A stretch of 11,807 bases of DNA from contig CAKKRN010000251.1 of assembly GCA_919902745.1 (NCBI GenBank), forward strand, positions 1 through 11,807, written 5' to 3'. A program made the translations under genes and the position numbers. This DNA comes from Syntrophaceae bacterium (GTDB lineage Bacteria; Desulfobacterota; Syntrophia; Syntrophales; UBA5619). A model generated the notes under the pieces. The model worked only from the letters and a program-made list of their open reading frames with translations, made no database searches and was not told the DNA's origin. Of this stretch, positions 11,775-11,807 are shown piece by piece; the stretch's first letter is position 1; each line of letters begins with the position of its first letter.

Positions 11775-11807
11775 ATGAAGAGTGATATCGAGAAATATAC
11801 ATACCGG
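11775..11807 (+). CDS. Start of an unidentified gene, cut by the window edge
   Basis: An ATG at 11775 is preceded by GGAGG (11761-11765) with 9-nt spacing, 20 bp after the radical SAM stop. Eleven codons are visible (MKSDIEKYTYR) before the window ends. Spacing and direction suggest an operon with the radical SAM gene. The product cannot be identified from so short a piece. Confidence 0.55.
   Translation, partial: MKSDIEKYTYR

Noticed and set aside
10411..11802. 463-codon - strand open frame opposite the radical SAM gene
   Set aside because: It has no motif and is rich in Arg, Asp, Pro and Val, while the opposite strand carries intact radical SAM motifs.

Overview
The window is GC-rich and tightly packed. 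Its gene content fits a strictly anaerobic, probably syntrophic or fermentative bacterium, most likely of the former Deltaproteobacteria (Syntrophales-like). This is inferred from a two-subunit 2-hydroxyacyl-CoA dehydratase / benzoyl-CoA reductase-type enzyme, a TAXI-type TRAP transporter, a HemN-like radical SAM enzyme and a REP-like palindrome. No marker gene fixes the taxon.

Layout. Positions 1-3384 (+ strand) hold the 3' part of a BcrC/HgdB-like dehydratase subunit, a perfect nested inverted repeat, a complete BcrB/HgdA-like partner subunit, a small intercistronic hairpin and an M20 metallopeptidase. Positions 3392-9269 (- strand) are one operon read right to left: TAXI solute-binding protein, DUF1850 protein, fused TRAP permease, a DapB-like (diaminopentanoate dehydrogenase-like) oxidoreductase and a small HExxH metalloprotease-like protein. 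It meets the M20 gene tail to tail with only 7 bp between stops. A strong-looking promoter (TTGACA, 17 bp, TAAATT, with an A/T-rich upstream tract) lies about 270 bp before the binding-protein gene and leaves a long untranslated leader. Positions 9687-10250 (-) encode a peptide deformylase with its own probable promoter. Positions 10510-11754 (+) encode a HemN/HemW-like radical SAM protein, followed by the first 11 codons of another gene.

How the parts may work together. The - strand operon is a complete TAXI-TRAP importer (periplasmic receptor, DUF1850 accessory protein, Na+-type permease) with an NAD(P)-dependent dehydrogenase that could act on the imported solute. The + strand pair would dehydrate a 2-hydroxyacyl-CoA or reduce an aromatic acyl-CoA with low-potential electrons; its ATP-driven activator is not visible. 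With the M20 peptidase, the neighbourhood can be read as import and fermentation of an amino or hydroxy acid, but that link is inference.

The most unusual local signals are structural. One is a hairpin that would bring a distant Shine-Dalgarno sequence next to the DUF1850 start codon. Another is the nested 25-nt inverted repeat between the two dehydratase subunit genes. There are also inverted repeats at two further gene junctions. I see no CRISPR array, tRNA, rRNA or insertion sequence, and no clearly new multi-gene system.
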